From: Sphaerimonospora mesophila NBRC 14179 = JCM 3151
Lineage (GTDB): Bacteria; Actinomycetota; Actinomycetes; Streptosporangiales; Streptosporangiaceae
DNA: 64,000 nt
Direction: 5' to 3'
NCBI GenBank assembly: GCA_001552515.1
Contig: BCRI01000001.1
Span: 88,006 to 152,005, forward strand
Part shown: piece after piece, positions 7,609 through 18,600 of the stretch
How the letters are laid out: every line of letters starts with the position of its first letter
How positions within the stretch are numbered: position 1 is the stretch's first letter
Notes under the pieces: generated by a model
The model's input: the letters and a program-made list of their open reading frames with translations, nothing else
Database searches by the model: none
What the model was told of the DNA's origin: nothing
Made by a program: the position numbers and the translations under genes

Positions 7609-8856
7609 ATGGGTAGGAACCGGGCCGTGTCCGACGACTCATGCCCCCCACTGTTCGGTCCGGCGTTCGACGCCGACCCCTATCCCGCCTATGAATGGCT
7701 GCGACGCAACGCCCCGGTCACCCGGGTGCCGCTCCCCGGCTGCCAGGCATGGCTGGTGACCCGCTACGAGGACGCCGTGGTCACGCTCACCCACCCGTCC
7801 CTGGCCAAGGACCCCGCGGCCGGCTCCCCCGAGTGGCGGGCGGCGAGCCTGGGCCTGCCCCTCGACCACCGGCCGGGTCTGGCCCGCCACATGCTCAACG
7901 CGGACGGCGCCGACCACGCCAGGCTGCGCCGGCTGGTCGGCTCCGCCTTCACGCCACGGCGGATGGCGGGGCTGCGCGAGCGCGCCCAGGAGGTGACCGA
8001 CGATCTCCTCGACCGCCTGGACGGGCCGGAGGCCGACCTGATCGCGGGGCTCGCCTATCCCCTGCCGATCACGATCATCTGTGATCTGCTGGGCGTGCCG
8101 GAGGCGGACCGCCCCACCTTCCACCACCATGCCTCGGTCATCGACTCCTCCGCCGCCTCCGAGGTGGCGCAGATCGCGGAGGCCACCGACGCGCTGGAGA
8201 AGTTCCTCGCCGACCTCGTCGCGCTCAAACGCACGCACCCGGGCGACGACCTGCTCACCGATCTCGTCCGGCGCTCCACGCGAGGCGAGATCGACGAGGA
8301 CGAGCTGACCTCGACCGCGTTCCTGCTGCTGATCGCCGGGCACGAGACGACCGTCGCCCTGATCGGCAACGGGCTGCTCGCGCTCCTGCGTCACCCGGAG
8401 CAGACCGCCGCGCTTCGCTCGGATCCGGCCCGGCTGCCCGATTTCATCGACGAGATGCTGCGCTACGACGGCCCGGTGCGGAACGCCACCTGGCGCTTCC
8501 CCACCGAGCCCGTCGTCATCGGCGGCCAGGAGATGCTGCCGGGAGAGCCCATCCTCGTCTCGCTGCTGTCGGCCAATCGCGACCCGGCCGCCTTCCCCGA
8601 TCCCGACGCGTTCTCCCCCTGCAGGGCGGGCGAACCGCACGGTACCTTCAGGCGCGAACCGCACCTGGCCTTCGGGCGAGGCCCGCACTATTGCGTGGGG
8701 GCGGCCCTCGCGAAGATCGAGGCCGAGGCCGCGATCGGCAGCGTGCTGCGCCGCTTCCCCGAGCTGTCGCTCGCCGTCGATCCCGCCGACCTCACCTGGT
8801 GGCCGAGCGCGATCATGCGCGGCATGTTCTCCCTGCCCGTCCGCCTGTACGGATGA
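7609..8856 (+). CDS. Cytochrome P450
   Basis: 415 residues, a usual length for a soluble bacterial P450 (CYP105/107-like). I-helix LLLIAGHETTVALIG with the AGxET oxygen-activation motif, K-helix EMLRYDGPV (ExxR), and heme loop FGRGPHYCVG with ligand Cys362. It would hydroxylate a small substrate using an external ferredoxin and reductase; none is encoded nearby. The frame is open for nearly 1 kb further upstream, but family similarity begins at PPLFGPAFDADPYPAYEWLR. ATG 7609 is preceded by GGGGGGAAAAT; ATG 7588 and GTG 7627 are alternatives. Confidence 0.9.
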   Translation: MGRNRAVSDDSCPPLFGPAFDADPYPAYEWLRRNAPVTRVPLPGCQAWLVTRYEDAVVTLTHPSLAKDPAAGSPEWRAASLGLPLDHRPGLARHMLNADGADHARLRRLVGSAFTPRRMAGLRERAQEVTDDLLDRLDGPEADLIAGLAYPLPITIICDLLGVPEADRPTFHHHASVIDSSAASEVAQIAEATDALEKFLADLVALKRTHPGDDLLTDLVRRSTRGEIDEDELTSTAFLLLIAGHETTVALIGNGLLALLRHPEQTAALRSDPARLPDFIDEMLRYDGPVRNATWRFPTEPVVIGGQEMLPGEPILVSLLSANRDPAAFPDPDAFSPCRAGEPHGTFRREPHLAFGRGPHYCVGAALAKIEAEAAIGSVLRRFPELSLAVDPADLTWWPSAIMRGMFSLPVRLYG

Positions 8857-8900
8857 TCCCGCGCCCGTAGGGATGATCCGCACCGGTGGGAACGATCCGA

Positions 8901-9965
8901 TCAGCGGTTCTTGCCCGGGCTCTTCGACGGCGCAGGCTCCGGAGTCGGCTCAGAAGACGGCTCGGGAGTCGCCTCTGAAGACGGCTCTGAGGTCGGTGAG
9001 GGGAACACGCCCGACGTCCTGTCCGGCGTCGGCATGGGCGACGGCACAGCCGTCGGCGTGGGCATCTCGGCGGACGGGACGCAATCGGCGGGCGCCGGCA
9101 TGCCGCTGCCGCCCTCCCACATCGGCCGGAGCGGCAGCGGGTAGGCGTTGCGTATCGGCGGCTCTCCCTCGCAGGGGATCGCGATCGCCTGGTCGTACAT
9201 CTCCGGCTGGAGCGTGATCGGCCGGCCGTCCTGGTCGTAGAGCCGCACGTTCCGCAGCGGGGTGCCGTCCTCGGCGTACGGGAAGATGTTGTACACGTCG
9301 CCCTGGCCGAACCCGGAGACGTTCTCCACCCATACGGGCCCGGCGGGGCGTGGGGAGCCTCTGTCAAGGGCGACGTACGTCGGCTGCCGGATGTTCGCCA
9401 GCGCGACGAGCACCAGGAACGCGGCCAGCGTGTTCCCCCCGAGGAGCAGCAGCCGTCCCCACATCGGCGGCCCCGTACGCGCTGCCCTGCCCAGCCATAC
9501 CGAGCACCAGATGACGGCGAGCGTGAACACCCACTCCGCCAGATCGTCGGGCAGGTACCCGGGGGTCGGGAACTGGGCGAGCACGCCGATCGCGATCACG
9601 TACCCGCGCAGCACCCACCAGGCGGGGCGCAGATCCGGCAGGAACGCCGCCGCCTGCCGGTAGGGCGGCAGGCGGAGCAGCCGGGCATGGACCGCGCCGC
9701 CGATGCCGGTCACCCGCCTGCCCACCCGTGCTGCGACGGACAGATCCGCGTCGCGGGTCCGCCCGCCGTAGGCGGCGCGTAACTCCGCCGCGTACGCCTC
9801 GGGCGAGCCCAGGCGATCTTCCAAGGGCACCCCGGACTCGGCCGCGATCTCGGCGAGATGATCGTCCAGGTCCTCCAGCAGGGCTTCCCTGTCGCCCGCC
9901 GGCAGGTCGGCGAGCGCCTCGCGCACCGCGGCGGCGTACGCGTTGGGGGTCATCGGGGTCTTCAT
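8901..9965 (-). CDS. HAAS/DUF1700-type membrane protein
   Basis: 354 residues. An N-terminal helical HAAS-like domain (YAAAVREALADLPAGDREALLEDLDDHLAEIAAE) is followed by about four membrane segments (residues 115-205), a soluble domain of about 110 residues, and a C-terminal Ser/Pro/Thr/Glu-rich tail with repeated PSSEATPEP-like units. HAAS proteins are typically co-transcribed with PadR regulators and act as small signalling or stress-related membrane proteins. The ATG at 9965 overlaps the PadR stop (ATGA), so translation is coupled. Confidence 0.8.
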   Translation of the reverse strand: MKTPMTPNAYAAAVREALADLPAGDREALLEDLDDHLAEIAAESGVPLEDRLGSPEAYAAELRAAYGGRTRDADLSVAARVGRRVTGIGGAVHARLLRLPPYRQAAAFLPDLRPAWWVLRGYVIAIGVLAQFPTPGYLPDDLAEWVFTLAVIWCSVWLGRAARTGPPMWGRLLLLGGNTLAAFLVLVALANIRQPTYVALDRGSPRPAGPVWVENVSGFGQGDVYNIFPYAEDGTPLRNVRLYDQDGRPITLQPEMYDQAIAIPCEGEPPIRNAYPLPLRPMWEGGSGMPAPADCVPSAEMPTPTAVPSPMPTPDRTSGVFPSPTSEPSSEATPEPSSEPTPEPAPSKSPGKNR

Positions 9966-10291
9966 GATGAGGGGACCTCCTTGAGCAGGTCGTTCATGGT
10001 GTCGGCGAACGACCGCCATGTCTTGGCCGAGGTGTCGAGGAGCGACCGGCCCACGTCGTTGAGGCCGTAGTACTTGCGGTGTGGACCCTCGTCGGAGGCG
10101 ACCACGTAGGAGGTGAGCGCGCCGGCCCGGAAGAGCCTGCGGAGCGTTCCGTACACGGAGGCGTCGCCGACATCCTCCAGCCCGGCCTCACGCAGACGGC
10201 GCACGACGTCGTAACCGTAACCGTCACGATCGGCGAGGACCGCGAGCACGGCGAGGTCGAGGACGCCTTTGAGGAGTTGGCTGCTATCCAC
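9962..10291 (-). CDS. PadR-family transcriptional regulator
   Basis: 109 residues from GTG 10291. Winged-helix domain: QLLKGVLDLAVLAVLADRDGYGYDVVRRL, then DVGDASVYGTLRRLFRAGALTSYVV and the wing GPHRKYYGLNDVGRSLL, a close PF03551 match. A start at TTG 10312 would place translation inside a 25-bp operator-like palindrome, so GTG 10291 is preferred. It is translationally coupled to the HAAS membrane protein, the usual pairing. It probably represses its own operon. Confidence 0.85.
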   Translation of the reverse strand: MDSSQLLKGVLDLAVLAVLADRDGYGYDVVRRLREAGLEDVGDASVYGTLRRLFRAGALTSYVVASDEGPHRKYYGLNDVGRSLLDTSAKTWRSFADTMNDLLKEVPSS

Positions 10292-10299
10292 GCATGGCA

Positions 10300-10324
10300 C
10301 ACTACTGTGCAATGCACAATAGTG
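10300..10324. promoter_or_regulatory. PadR-type operator palindrome
   Basis: Two 12-bp arms (CACTACTGTGCA and TGCACAATAGTG) around one central base, with one mismatch. It lies directly upstream of the padR start, as expected for autoregulation. Confidence 0.65.
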
Positions 10325-10360
10325 GCAAGATCTCTCCCCAACAGGGGCGGAACAGCGAGA

Positions 10361-11368
10361 TCAGACGAGAGACCAGGCGATGCCGTCGAGGATGTCGTGC
10401 TCGCTGACGACCACCTCGGGCAGGCCGTACCTGCCGACGATGCGATCGAGGATGAGCGCGCCCGCGCCGATCACGTCGACCCGGCCGGGATGCATGACCG
10501 GGATGGCCGCCCGTTCCTCGTGGGTCATCCGCAGCAGCCGGGCACTCACCTCGTGGACCCGCTCGGCGGAGACGCGGGAATGGTGGATCAGCGCCGGGTC
10601 GTAGGCCGGCAGGCCGAGCGCGATGCCCGCGACCGTGGTGACCGAGCCGGCCAGCCCGACCAGCGTCCGGGCGTCCCGCACCGGGACCGCGGTCTCCACC
10701 CGGTCCATGGCCGCCTCGATGTCCGCGATCGCGGCCTGTACGGCCTCCCGGCTCGGCGGATCGCCCGCCGACCCGAGATGCCGCTCGGTCAGCCGGACAC
10801 AGCCGATGTCGACGGACATGGCGCCCCTGACGGCGCCCTCGGCGGTGCCCGTACCACCGGCCGTGCCGCCGGCCGTACCACCGGTTGTGCCGACGACGAA
10901 CTCCGTCGAGCCGCCACCGATGTCCACCACCAGGTACGGCCCCTCGGCGGCCGTGGCGTCGGCCAGACCACGGGTGGCGCCGGTGAACGACAGCCCGGCC
11001 TCCTCCGCCCCGCTGACGACCTCGGGCTCGACACCGAAGATCTCGCGGACCCCCGACACGAAGTCTGCCCGGTTCGCGGCGTCCCGGGTGGCGGAGGTGG
11101 CGACCACGCGGACGGGCATCCCCACCGGCGTTCCGACGGGCCCGCCACCCGGCGCGGCATGCTCCCTGATCAGCTTGGCGTAGCCGCGCATCGCGCCGAA
11201 CGTGCGCTCCAGCGCCTCCGGCGCGAGCCGTCCGGTCCGATCCACGTCCTGGCCGAGCCGTACGATCTCCATCCGCCGCTCGACATCGGTGAGCCGCTCA
11301 CCCGAGATGTCCGCGATGAGAAGCCGGACCGAGTTCGTCCCGCAGTCTATGGCCGCGACCCGTGTCAT
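10361..11368 (-). CDS. ppx: Exopolyphosphatase/pppGpp phosphohydrolase family protein
   Basis: 335 residues of the ASKHA fold: phosphate-1 motif VAAIDCGTNSVRLLIAD, phosphate-2 motif YLVVDIGGGSTEFVVGT, and VGLAGSVTTVAGIALGLP in the adenosine region. Only the catalytic N-terminal two domains are present, as in short actinobacterial Ppx. It releases phosphate from polyphosphate or acts on pppGpp. Its ATG overlaps the stop of the DUF501 gene (ATGA). A Gly/Thr-rich stretch (residues about 160-180) is an unusual low-complexity insertion. Confidence 0.9.
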   Translation of the reverse strand: MTRVAAIDCGTNSVRLLIADISGERLTDVERRMEIVRLGQDVDRTGRLAPEALERTFGAMRGYAKLIREHAAPGGGPVGTPVGMPVRVVATSATRDAANRADFVSGVREIFGVEPEVVSGAEEAGLSFTGATRGLADATAAEGPYLVVDIGGGSTEFVVGTTGGTAGGTAGGTGTAEGAVRGAMSVDIGCVRLTERHLGSAGDPPSREAVQAAIADIEAAMDRVETAVPVRDARTLVGLAGSVTTVAGIALGLPAYDPALIHHSRVSAERVHEVSARLLRMTHEERAAIPVMHPGRVDVIGAGALILDRIVGRYGLPEVVVSEHDILDGIAWSLV

Positions 11369-11910
11369 GACGATCTCTCCTCCACGGCTGCCGAGTCTTC
11401 CGTACCGGCCGGCTCCGCCGCGACGCAGGGTCCGTCGGCCCACCACTCCGGCAGCGCGTCGAGCGCCTCGCGGCCGAACGGGTTGGCCCCCGGAACCGCG
11501 AGCTCGTGCGCGACCAGCGCGTGGAGGCACTTGACCCGGTCGGGCATGCCCCCGGCGCTCTGCGTGCCCCTGGGCAGCGCCTCCATGCCGTCCTCGGCGG
11601 CGGCGCGGTCCCGGCGGGCGAGGTAGTCCTCGTGCGCGGCCCGGTACGCGTCGGCCAGCCCGGGATCTTCGGCGAGCCTGGCCTGCATCCGCCGCATCAG
11701 CCCCGAGGCCTCCAGCGTGCCGATGGCCGACGCCGCCTTGGGACACGTCAGGTAGAACAGCGTGGGGAACGGCGTGCCGTCCGGCAGCCGGGGCGCGGTC
11801 TCCAGCACGTCGGGAAGGCCGCACGGGCACCGGTGCGCCACCGCACGCACCCCGCGCGGCGGCCGCCCGAGTTGCGCCTGCGCCGCCGACAGGTCGGCCC
11901 GATCCACCAC
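11365..11910 (-). CDS. DUF501 family protein
   Basis: 181 residues. Matches DUF501: QLGRPPRGVRAVAHRCPCGLPDVLETAPRLPDGTPFPTLFYLTCP with a conserved Cys pair (CPCG), and GTQSAGGMPDRVKCLHALVAHELAVPGANPFGREAL. Function unknown. In actinobacteria it is almost always found between the FtsB-like gene and ppx, as here. The GTG pair at 11910/11907 is preceded by GAGGGAG; the reading frame stays open upstream without similarity. Confidence 0.85.
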   Translation of the reverse strand: MVDRADLSAAQAQLGRPPRGVRAVAHRCPCGLPDVLETAPRLPDGTPFPTLFYLTCPKAASAIGTLEASGLMRRMQARLAEDPGLADAYRAAHEDYLARRDRAAAEDGMEALPRGTQSAGGMPDRVKCLHALVAHELAVPGANPFGREALDALPEWWADGPCVAAEPAGTEDSAAVEERSS

Positions 11911-12023
11911 CGTCGAACTCCCTCGTGCTCGGTTTCGAATCCGCTCGCCTTCGCCCGCCGCCGCGTTCCCGGTCGTGACGCTCCCGGTCGCGACGCCGCG
12001 GCCGTACGACCCGGAGGTCGCGA

Positions 12024-12428
12024 TCAGTCCCGGCTCGCCGGAACGCTGTCGCGGCCCTGGTCCGCGGCCTCGACGGACTGCCACAGCGTGACGTACCACG
12101 CGGGCGGCTCCGGCTTCTTGCCCCCGCCCGGGGAGGCGGACCCGGCCGGCTTCTGGTCGAGCACGACATAGCACTTCGCGCCGGGCTCGCAGTAGTGCAG
12201 CCGCTCCTTGAGCATTCGCTTGACGTACTCCGGGTCCTCACGCTGCTTGCGCCGCTCCTCCAGCGTGCGCAGGTCACGGAGGGCCCGGGTCTGCTCCTGC
12301 TCGAGCTTGGCGATCTCCCGCCGCTGGGCGATGACCTCCCGCGCCGGGTAGGCGAGGCTCATCGCGTTGGCGCAGACGACGACCGCGAGGATCGCCGCCC
12401 GCCCGGTCAGCTGCGGTCGTTTCGCCAA
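12024..12428 (-). CDS. FtsB/DivIC-like septum formation initiator
   Basis: 134 residues. One membrane segment (residues about 9-27, AAILAVVVCANAMSLAYPA), then a coiled coil (residues 30-62, REVIAQRREIAKLEQEQTRAL) and the conserved DPEYVKRMLKERLHYCEPGAKCYVV box. It takes part in the division complex with FtsL and FtsQ at the septum. The C-terminal tail is Pro/Gly-rich. It lies 25 bp downstream of eno, in the common actinobacterial order. Confidence 0.88.
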   Translation of the reverse strand: MAKRPQLTGRAAILAVVVCANAMSLAYPAREVIAQRREIAKLEQEQTRALRDLRTLEERRKQREDPEYVKRMLKERLHYCEPGAKCYVVLDQKPAGSASPGGGKKPEPPAWYVTLWQSVEAADQGRDSVPASRD

Positions 12429-12453
12429 CGCAGATCAACCCCCCTCCGGCCCG

Positions 12454-13767
<1,314 letters not shown>

Positions 13768-13832
13768 CTACCGAGCCTATCGGTCTCTACTACTCGGTAC
13801 GGCGGGGCCATTCCGTCGTCCCCGGGCTTCTT

Positions 13833-14921
13833 TCAGAACTTTTCCCGGCCGGCTTCGCCCGGGCGTTCCCGCTCCCAGGCCTCCACCCTGCGGCGATATT
13901 CCTTGGCCGCCGCCCTGAGCTCGGCCTCGGGATCGATGCCCGCCGCCTGTGCCTGCCGTACCAACTGGAAGAGCCGCGCGCCCGCGTCCGTCGGCAGGTC
14001 GTCGGCGAGCGCGTCCGGCGCTCCGGCGCGGCCGGCCCGGCGCAGGAGCTGGGCGGCGAGGGAGAGCGCCGGCTGGGCCATCGGCACACCGCTCAGCGCC
14101 GAGCCCGTCTCGCCCTTGGCGGCCCGCTCGGCCGCCTTGATCGCCTCCCAGTTGTCGCTGACCTCGCCGACGCCGGAGACCCGGACGCCGGCGAACACGT
14201 GGGGATGGCGGCGGACCAGCTTGTCGACGATCCCGGCGGCGACGTCGTCGATGTCGAACCCGTCCCGGTCCTGTGCCGACCCCTCAGATGCCGACTCCGC
14301 AGGGAGGAACTCCTCAGGGGCCGACACCTCTGGAGCCGCCGATCCCTCCTGGGCCGGCTCCTGGGTCGACTTCTCCTGGGCGATCCGGGCGTGGAAGACG
14401 ACCTGGAGCAGCAGGTCGCCCAGCTCCTCCTGGAGTGCCCGGTAATCGCCCCGGTCGATGGTGTCGAGCACCTCGTAGGCCTCCTCCACGAGGTACGGCA
14501 CCAGCGACTCGTGGGTCTGCCCGCGATCCCAGGGGCACTCGCGGCGGAGCCGGTCCATGACCTGGACGAGATCGAGCAGCCTCGCCCCGGGCAGATCGTA
14601 GGAACCGGGCACGACCTCGATGACCGGCGGATCGTCCAGGACGACGGCGGCGTGGCCGACCGCGCGCATGAACGCCTCGTCACCGTCCTGCGCGGCCAGC
14701 CAGACGAGTGTCTCCGTACGGCTGCGGCGGGCGATGTCCGCCGGGACCTGACCCGCGGCGGCGACCACCTCGACCGCTATGCCGGCCTCGGCCAGATAGG
14801 GCAGGTAGGGGTGATCGGCGCTGCCGGTCAGCACCCGCCCGCCGCCGAGCGCCTGCCAGGCCGCGGGCGTGAGCAGCCCCGGCGGCACCCGAGGCGAGGT
14901 GGTGACGACGATCAGCGACAT
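13833..14921 (-). CDS. mazG: Nucleoside triphosphate pyrophosphohydrolase MazG
   Basis: 362 residues. An N-terminal SAM-dependent-methyltransferase-like region of about 120 residues, typical for actinobacterial MazG, precedes the MazG domain with CPWDRGQTHESLVPYLVEEAYEVLDTI and EELGDLLLQVVFHARIA (ExxE...ExxD magnesium site), and DNWEAIKAAERAAKGE further on. It hydrolyses (d)NTPs, including oxidised ones, to the monophosphate. A Glu/Ser/Ala-rich linker (residues about 195-225) interrupts the domain. It starts two bases after the stop of the SurA-type lipoprotein, so the two are co-transcribed. Confidence 0.92.
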   Translation of the reverse strand: MSLIVVTTSPRVPPGLLTPAAWQALGGGRVLTGSADHPYLPYLAEAGIAVEVVAAAGQVPADIARRSRTETLVWLAAQDGDEAFMRAVGHAAVVLDDPPVIEVVPGSYDLPGARLLDLVQVMDRLRRECPWDRGQTHESLVPYLVEEAYEVLDTIDRGDYRALQEELGDLLLQVVFHARIAQEKSTQEPAQEGSAAPEVSAPEEFLPAESASEGSAQDRDGFDIDDVAAGIVDKLVRRHPHVFAGVRVSGVGEVSDNWEAIKAAERAAKGETGSALSGVPMAQPALSLAAQLLRRAGRAGAPDALADDLPTDAGARLFQLVRQAQAAGIDPEAELRAAAKEYRRRVEAWERERPGEAGREKF

Positions 14922-14923
14922 GT

Positions 14924-15580
14924 CTAACCGGCCTGGGGGACGTCCCCTGGGGAGGCGGCGGCGGACTGGACGGCGCCGAAACGGTCGTCGACGATGAAGG
15001 TCTGGCGCTCGGGGTCGAACTTGCCGTAGCGGGGGCTGAACTTGATCGGCACCGTCGCGTCGACCTCCTTGCCGAGCTTCTCCGCCACCATCTGCGGGTC
15101 CGCCTCGGCGCCGGCGATCCGCGACTCCAGCTTCTTGCGGACGAGTATGGCGCGGATGATCGACCGGCCCTCCTCCAGCGGGATGCCGCTCAGCAGCAGC
15201 ACCTGGTTGAGCGTCATGCCCTGCTGCTTGGCCTGGGTCTCGACCCCCAGCAGCATGTCGTCGATCTCACGCTCGGTGACGTCGACGCCCTTCTGCCGGC
15301 CGAACTCGATGATCTGCCGGCTGCCGGCGATGTTGGCCAGGACCTCGCGCGGCCCGGGCAGCGGCGGTGTGGCGCGCTGCTCGTCGCTTTCGTCCAGGCC
15401 GTTTGCGGCCGCGTCCTCATGAAGGGACCGGACCGCGGCGTCGAGCTCGCTGGAGCTGATGCGGTCACCGCCCACGATCGCCGCGGCACCGGCCTGCACG
15501 GGGGCACAAGCGCTCAGCGCGCCGGCGGCGACCGCCGCCGCCGCGACCGCGGCCGCGACGCGCACACGGTACGACTTCAC
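14924..15580 (-). CDS. SurA N-terminal domain lipoprotein
   Basis: 218 residues. Signal peptide with lipobox LSAC (Cys at about residue 25), then a helical SurA/trigger-factor-like chaperone domain (VGGDRISSSELDAAVRSL; EREIDDMLLGVETQAKQQGMTLNQVL). The peptidyl-prolyl isomerase domain is missing or very short. It is probably anchored outside the membrane and may aid folding of exported proteins. It lies between mfd and mazG, a conserved actinobacterial position. Confidence 0.85.
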   Translation of the reverse strand: MKSYRVRVAAAVAAAAVAAGALSACAPVQAGAAAIVGGDRISSSELDAAVRSLHEDAAANGLDESDEQRATPPLPGPREVLANIAGSRQIIEFGRQKGVDVTEREIDDMLLGVETQAKQQGMTLNQVLLLSGIPLEEGRSIIRAILVRKKLESRIAGAEADPQMVAEKLGKEVDATVPIKFSPRYGKFDPERQTFIVDDRFGAVQSAAASPGDVPQAG

Positions 15581-15643
15581 GTTCTGATCCTTCCGATAAC
15601 ACCCGGCTGATGCCGATTTATGAGAGATTGCGAACGACCGCGG

Positions 15644-18600
15644 TCACTGTACCCGCATAGGCTCCAGGAACATGGCCTCGACCAGGTCCTCACACCATTT
15701 GAGCAGGTCGAGGTCGCGCAGCGGCTGCCCGCCGATCGGCTTGGTACGCGGCGCGGGCACCAGCAGGATGCCGGTCGCCTGCTTCAGAATCGACTTGGGA
15801 TAAAGCCGCTGCAGCCGCACCTGCTGTGAATCTTTCAGCGACACCGGGGCGAATCTGATCTGCTGCCCCTGCAGCGTGACGTCGGTCAGCCCGGCCTCGC
15901 GGGCCTTCATCCGGAACCGCGCGACCTCCAGCAGGTTCTCCACCTCCCGGGGCGGCCTGCCGTACCGGTCGGTCAGCTCGTCGCGCACCGCGGCCAGATC
16001 GGCTTCGGAGCCGATCGCGGCGATCCGCTTGTAGGCCTCCAGCCGCAGCCGCTCCGACGTCACGTACGCGTGCGGCACGTGCGCGTTGATCGGCAGCTCG
16101 ACCCTGACCTCCGGCCGCTCCTCGACGCGGCTCTCCCCGGCCAGCTTGGACTTCTGCTCCTGTACGGCCTCCGCCATCATCCGGACGTACAGGTCGAACC
16201 CGACGCCCGCGATGTGGCCGGACTGCTCGGCCCCGAGGATGTTGCCCGCGCCGCGGATTTCCAGGTCCTTCATCGCGACGTACATGCCCGCGCCCATCTC
16301 GGTGTGCTGGGCGATCGTGGCGAGCCGCTCGTGCGCGGTCTCCGTCAGCGGGGCCTCGGGCGGATAGAGGAAGTAGGCGTACCCGCGCTCGCGGCCCCGG
16401 CCGACCCGGCCGCGCAACTGGTGGAGCTGCGACAGCCCGTAGTTGTCGGCCCGGTCGACGATCAGCGTGTTGGCGTTGGGCACGTCGAGGCCTGACTCCA
16501 CGATCGTGGTGCAGACGAGCACGTCGAAGTCGCGCTCCCAGAAGTCCACCATGATCTTTTCGAGCTGGGTCTCGTTCATCTGGCCGTGCGCGACCGCGAT
16601 CCGCGCCTCGGGGACCAGCTCGCGCAGCCGCGCCGCGACCTTGTCGATGCTGCGCACCCGGTTGTGGACGAAGAACGTCTGCCCGTCGCGCATCAGCTCG
16701 CGCCGGATCGCCGCCGCGATCTGCTTCTCGTCGTACGGTCCGACGAACGTGAGGATCGGATGCCGCTCCTCGGGCGGGGTGAGGATCGTGGACATCTCCC
16801 GGATGCCGGTCAGGCCCATCTCCAGCGTGCGCGGGATCGGGGTGGCGGACATGGCGAGCACGTCCACCTGCGTGCGCATGTGCTTCATGGCCTCCTTGTG
16901 CTCGACGCCGAACCGCTGCTCCTCGTCCACGATGATCAGGCCGAGGTCCTTGAACCTGACCTCCGGGGACAGCAGCCGGTGGGTGCCGATCACCACGTCG
17001 ACGCCGCCCGTCTTGAGCCCTTCGAGGGTCTCCTTCACCTCGCCGTCGGTCTGGAACCGGGAGATCGGCTTGACCGTGACGGGGAAGCTCGCGAACCGCT
17101 CGCCGAACGTGGACAGATGCTGCTGCACCAGCAGCGTCGTCGGCACGAGCACGGCGACCTGCTTGCCGTCCTGCACCGCCTTGAAGGCCGCGCGCACCGC
17201 GATCTCGGTCTTGCCGTAACCGACGTCGCCGCAGATCAGCCGGTCCATCGGGACCGGCCGCTCCATGTCGCGCTTGACCTCCTCGATCGCCTCGAGCTGG
17301 TCGTTCGTCTCGGCGTAGGGGAAGGCGTCCTCCATCTCCCGCTGCCAGGGTGTGTCCGACCCGAACGGGTGACCCGGCGAGGCCATCCGGGCCGAGTAGA
17401 GCCTGATCAGCTCGCCGGCGATCTCCCTGACCGCCTTGCGCGCCTTGGTCTTGGCCTTGGCCCAGTCGGCGCCGCCCATCCGGTTGAGCGTCGGCGCCTC
17501 TCCCCCGACGTACCGCGTGACCTCGTCGAGCTGGTCGGTCGGCACGTAGAGGCGGTCGCCCCTGGCGTACTCGATCACCAGGTACTCGCGGGTCGCGCCC
17601 TGGATCGTGCGCTGCACCATCTCGACGTACCGGCCGACCCCGTGCTGCTCGTGTACGACATGGTCGCCGATCTTGAGCTGGAGCGGGTCGACCATGTTGC
17701 GCCGCCGCGACGGCAGCCGCCGCATGTCCTTGGTGGACGCCTTCTGCCCGACGAGGTCGAGATGGGTGATCACCACCACGTCCGGGGTGACGAAGCCGTG
17801 GTCGATGCGGCCGGTGGTGACCTGGACCACGTCGCGGTCCGGCGGCCCGTCGAGCGCGGGCACCAGCCTGGCCGGCACGTCCACGCCCTTGAGCAGCTCG
17901 GCCATCCGCCCGGCCGGGCCCGGACCCTCGCTGAGCAGGACGACGGCCTTGCCCGCGCCGAGCCAGCCCTTGATGTCGGCCAGCGCCCGCTGCGTGTCGC
18001 CGCGGTAGGCCTCCACGTCGTGGACGTCCAGCTCGACGCCCTCGCCGAACGGCGCGATCGTCCACCACGGCCGGCCGAGCTCGCGGGCGTGGTCGCGGAC
18101 CTCCTCCAGCGTCCGGAAGGCGGCGGCCCGCAGGTCGATCGGCACCTCCCCGCCTGCCGCCGCGGTGATCCAGGACGCCTCCATGAACTCCTGGCTGGTC
18201 CGCACGAGCTCAACGGCCCGGCCGCGGATGCGTTCCGGGTCGCAGACGAAGACCGCCGACCGCACCGGCAGGTGATCGAGGAGCAGGTCCATCGACCCGG
18301 CCAGCACCGGCGCGAGCGCCTCCATGCCCTCGACCGGCACGCCGTCGGCGAGCTGATCCAGGACGTCCTTCAGCGCCGGGTGCTCGTCCCCCAGCTCGCG
18401 GGCGCGCCGCCGTACGTCGTCGGTGAGCAGGAGCTCACGGCAGGGCGCGGCGAACAGTCCTTCCTGGGCGATCTCCAGCGAGCGCTGGTCGGCCACCTTG
18501 AACCAGCGGATCTCCTCTACCGAGTCCCCCCAGAACTCCAGCCGCAGCGGATGCTCCTCGGTGGGCGGGAACACGTCGAGCAGGCCGCCGCGCACGGCGA

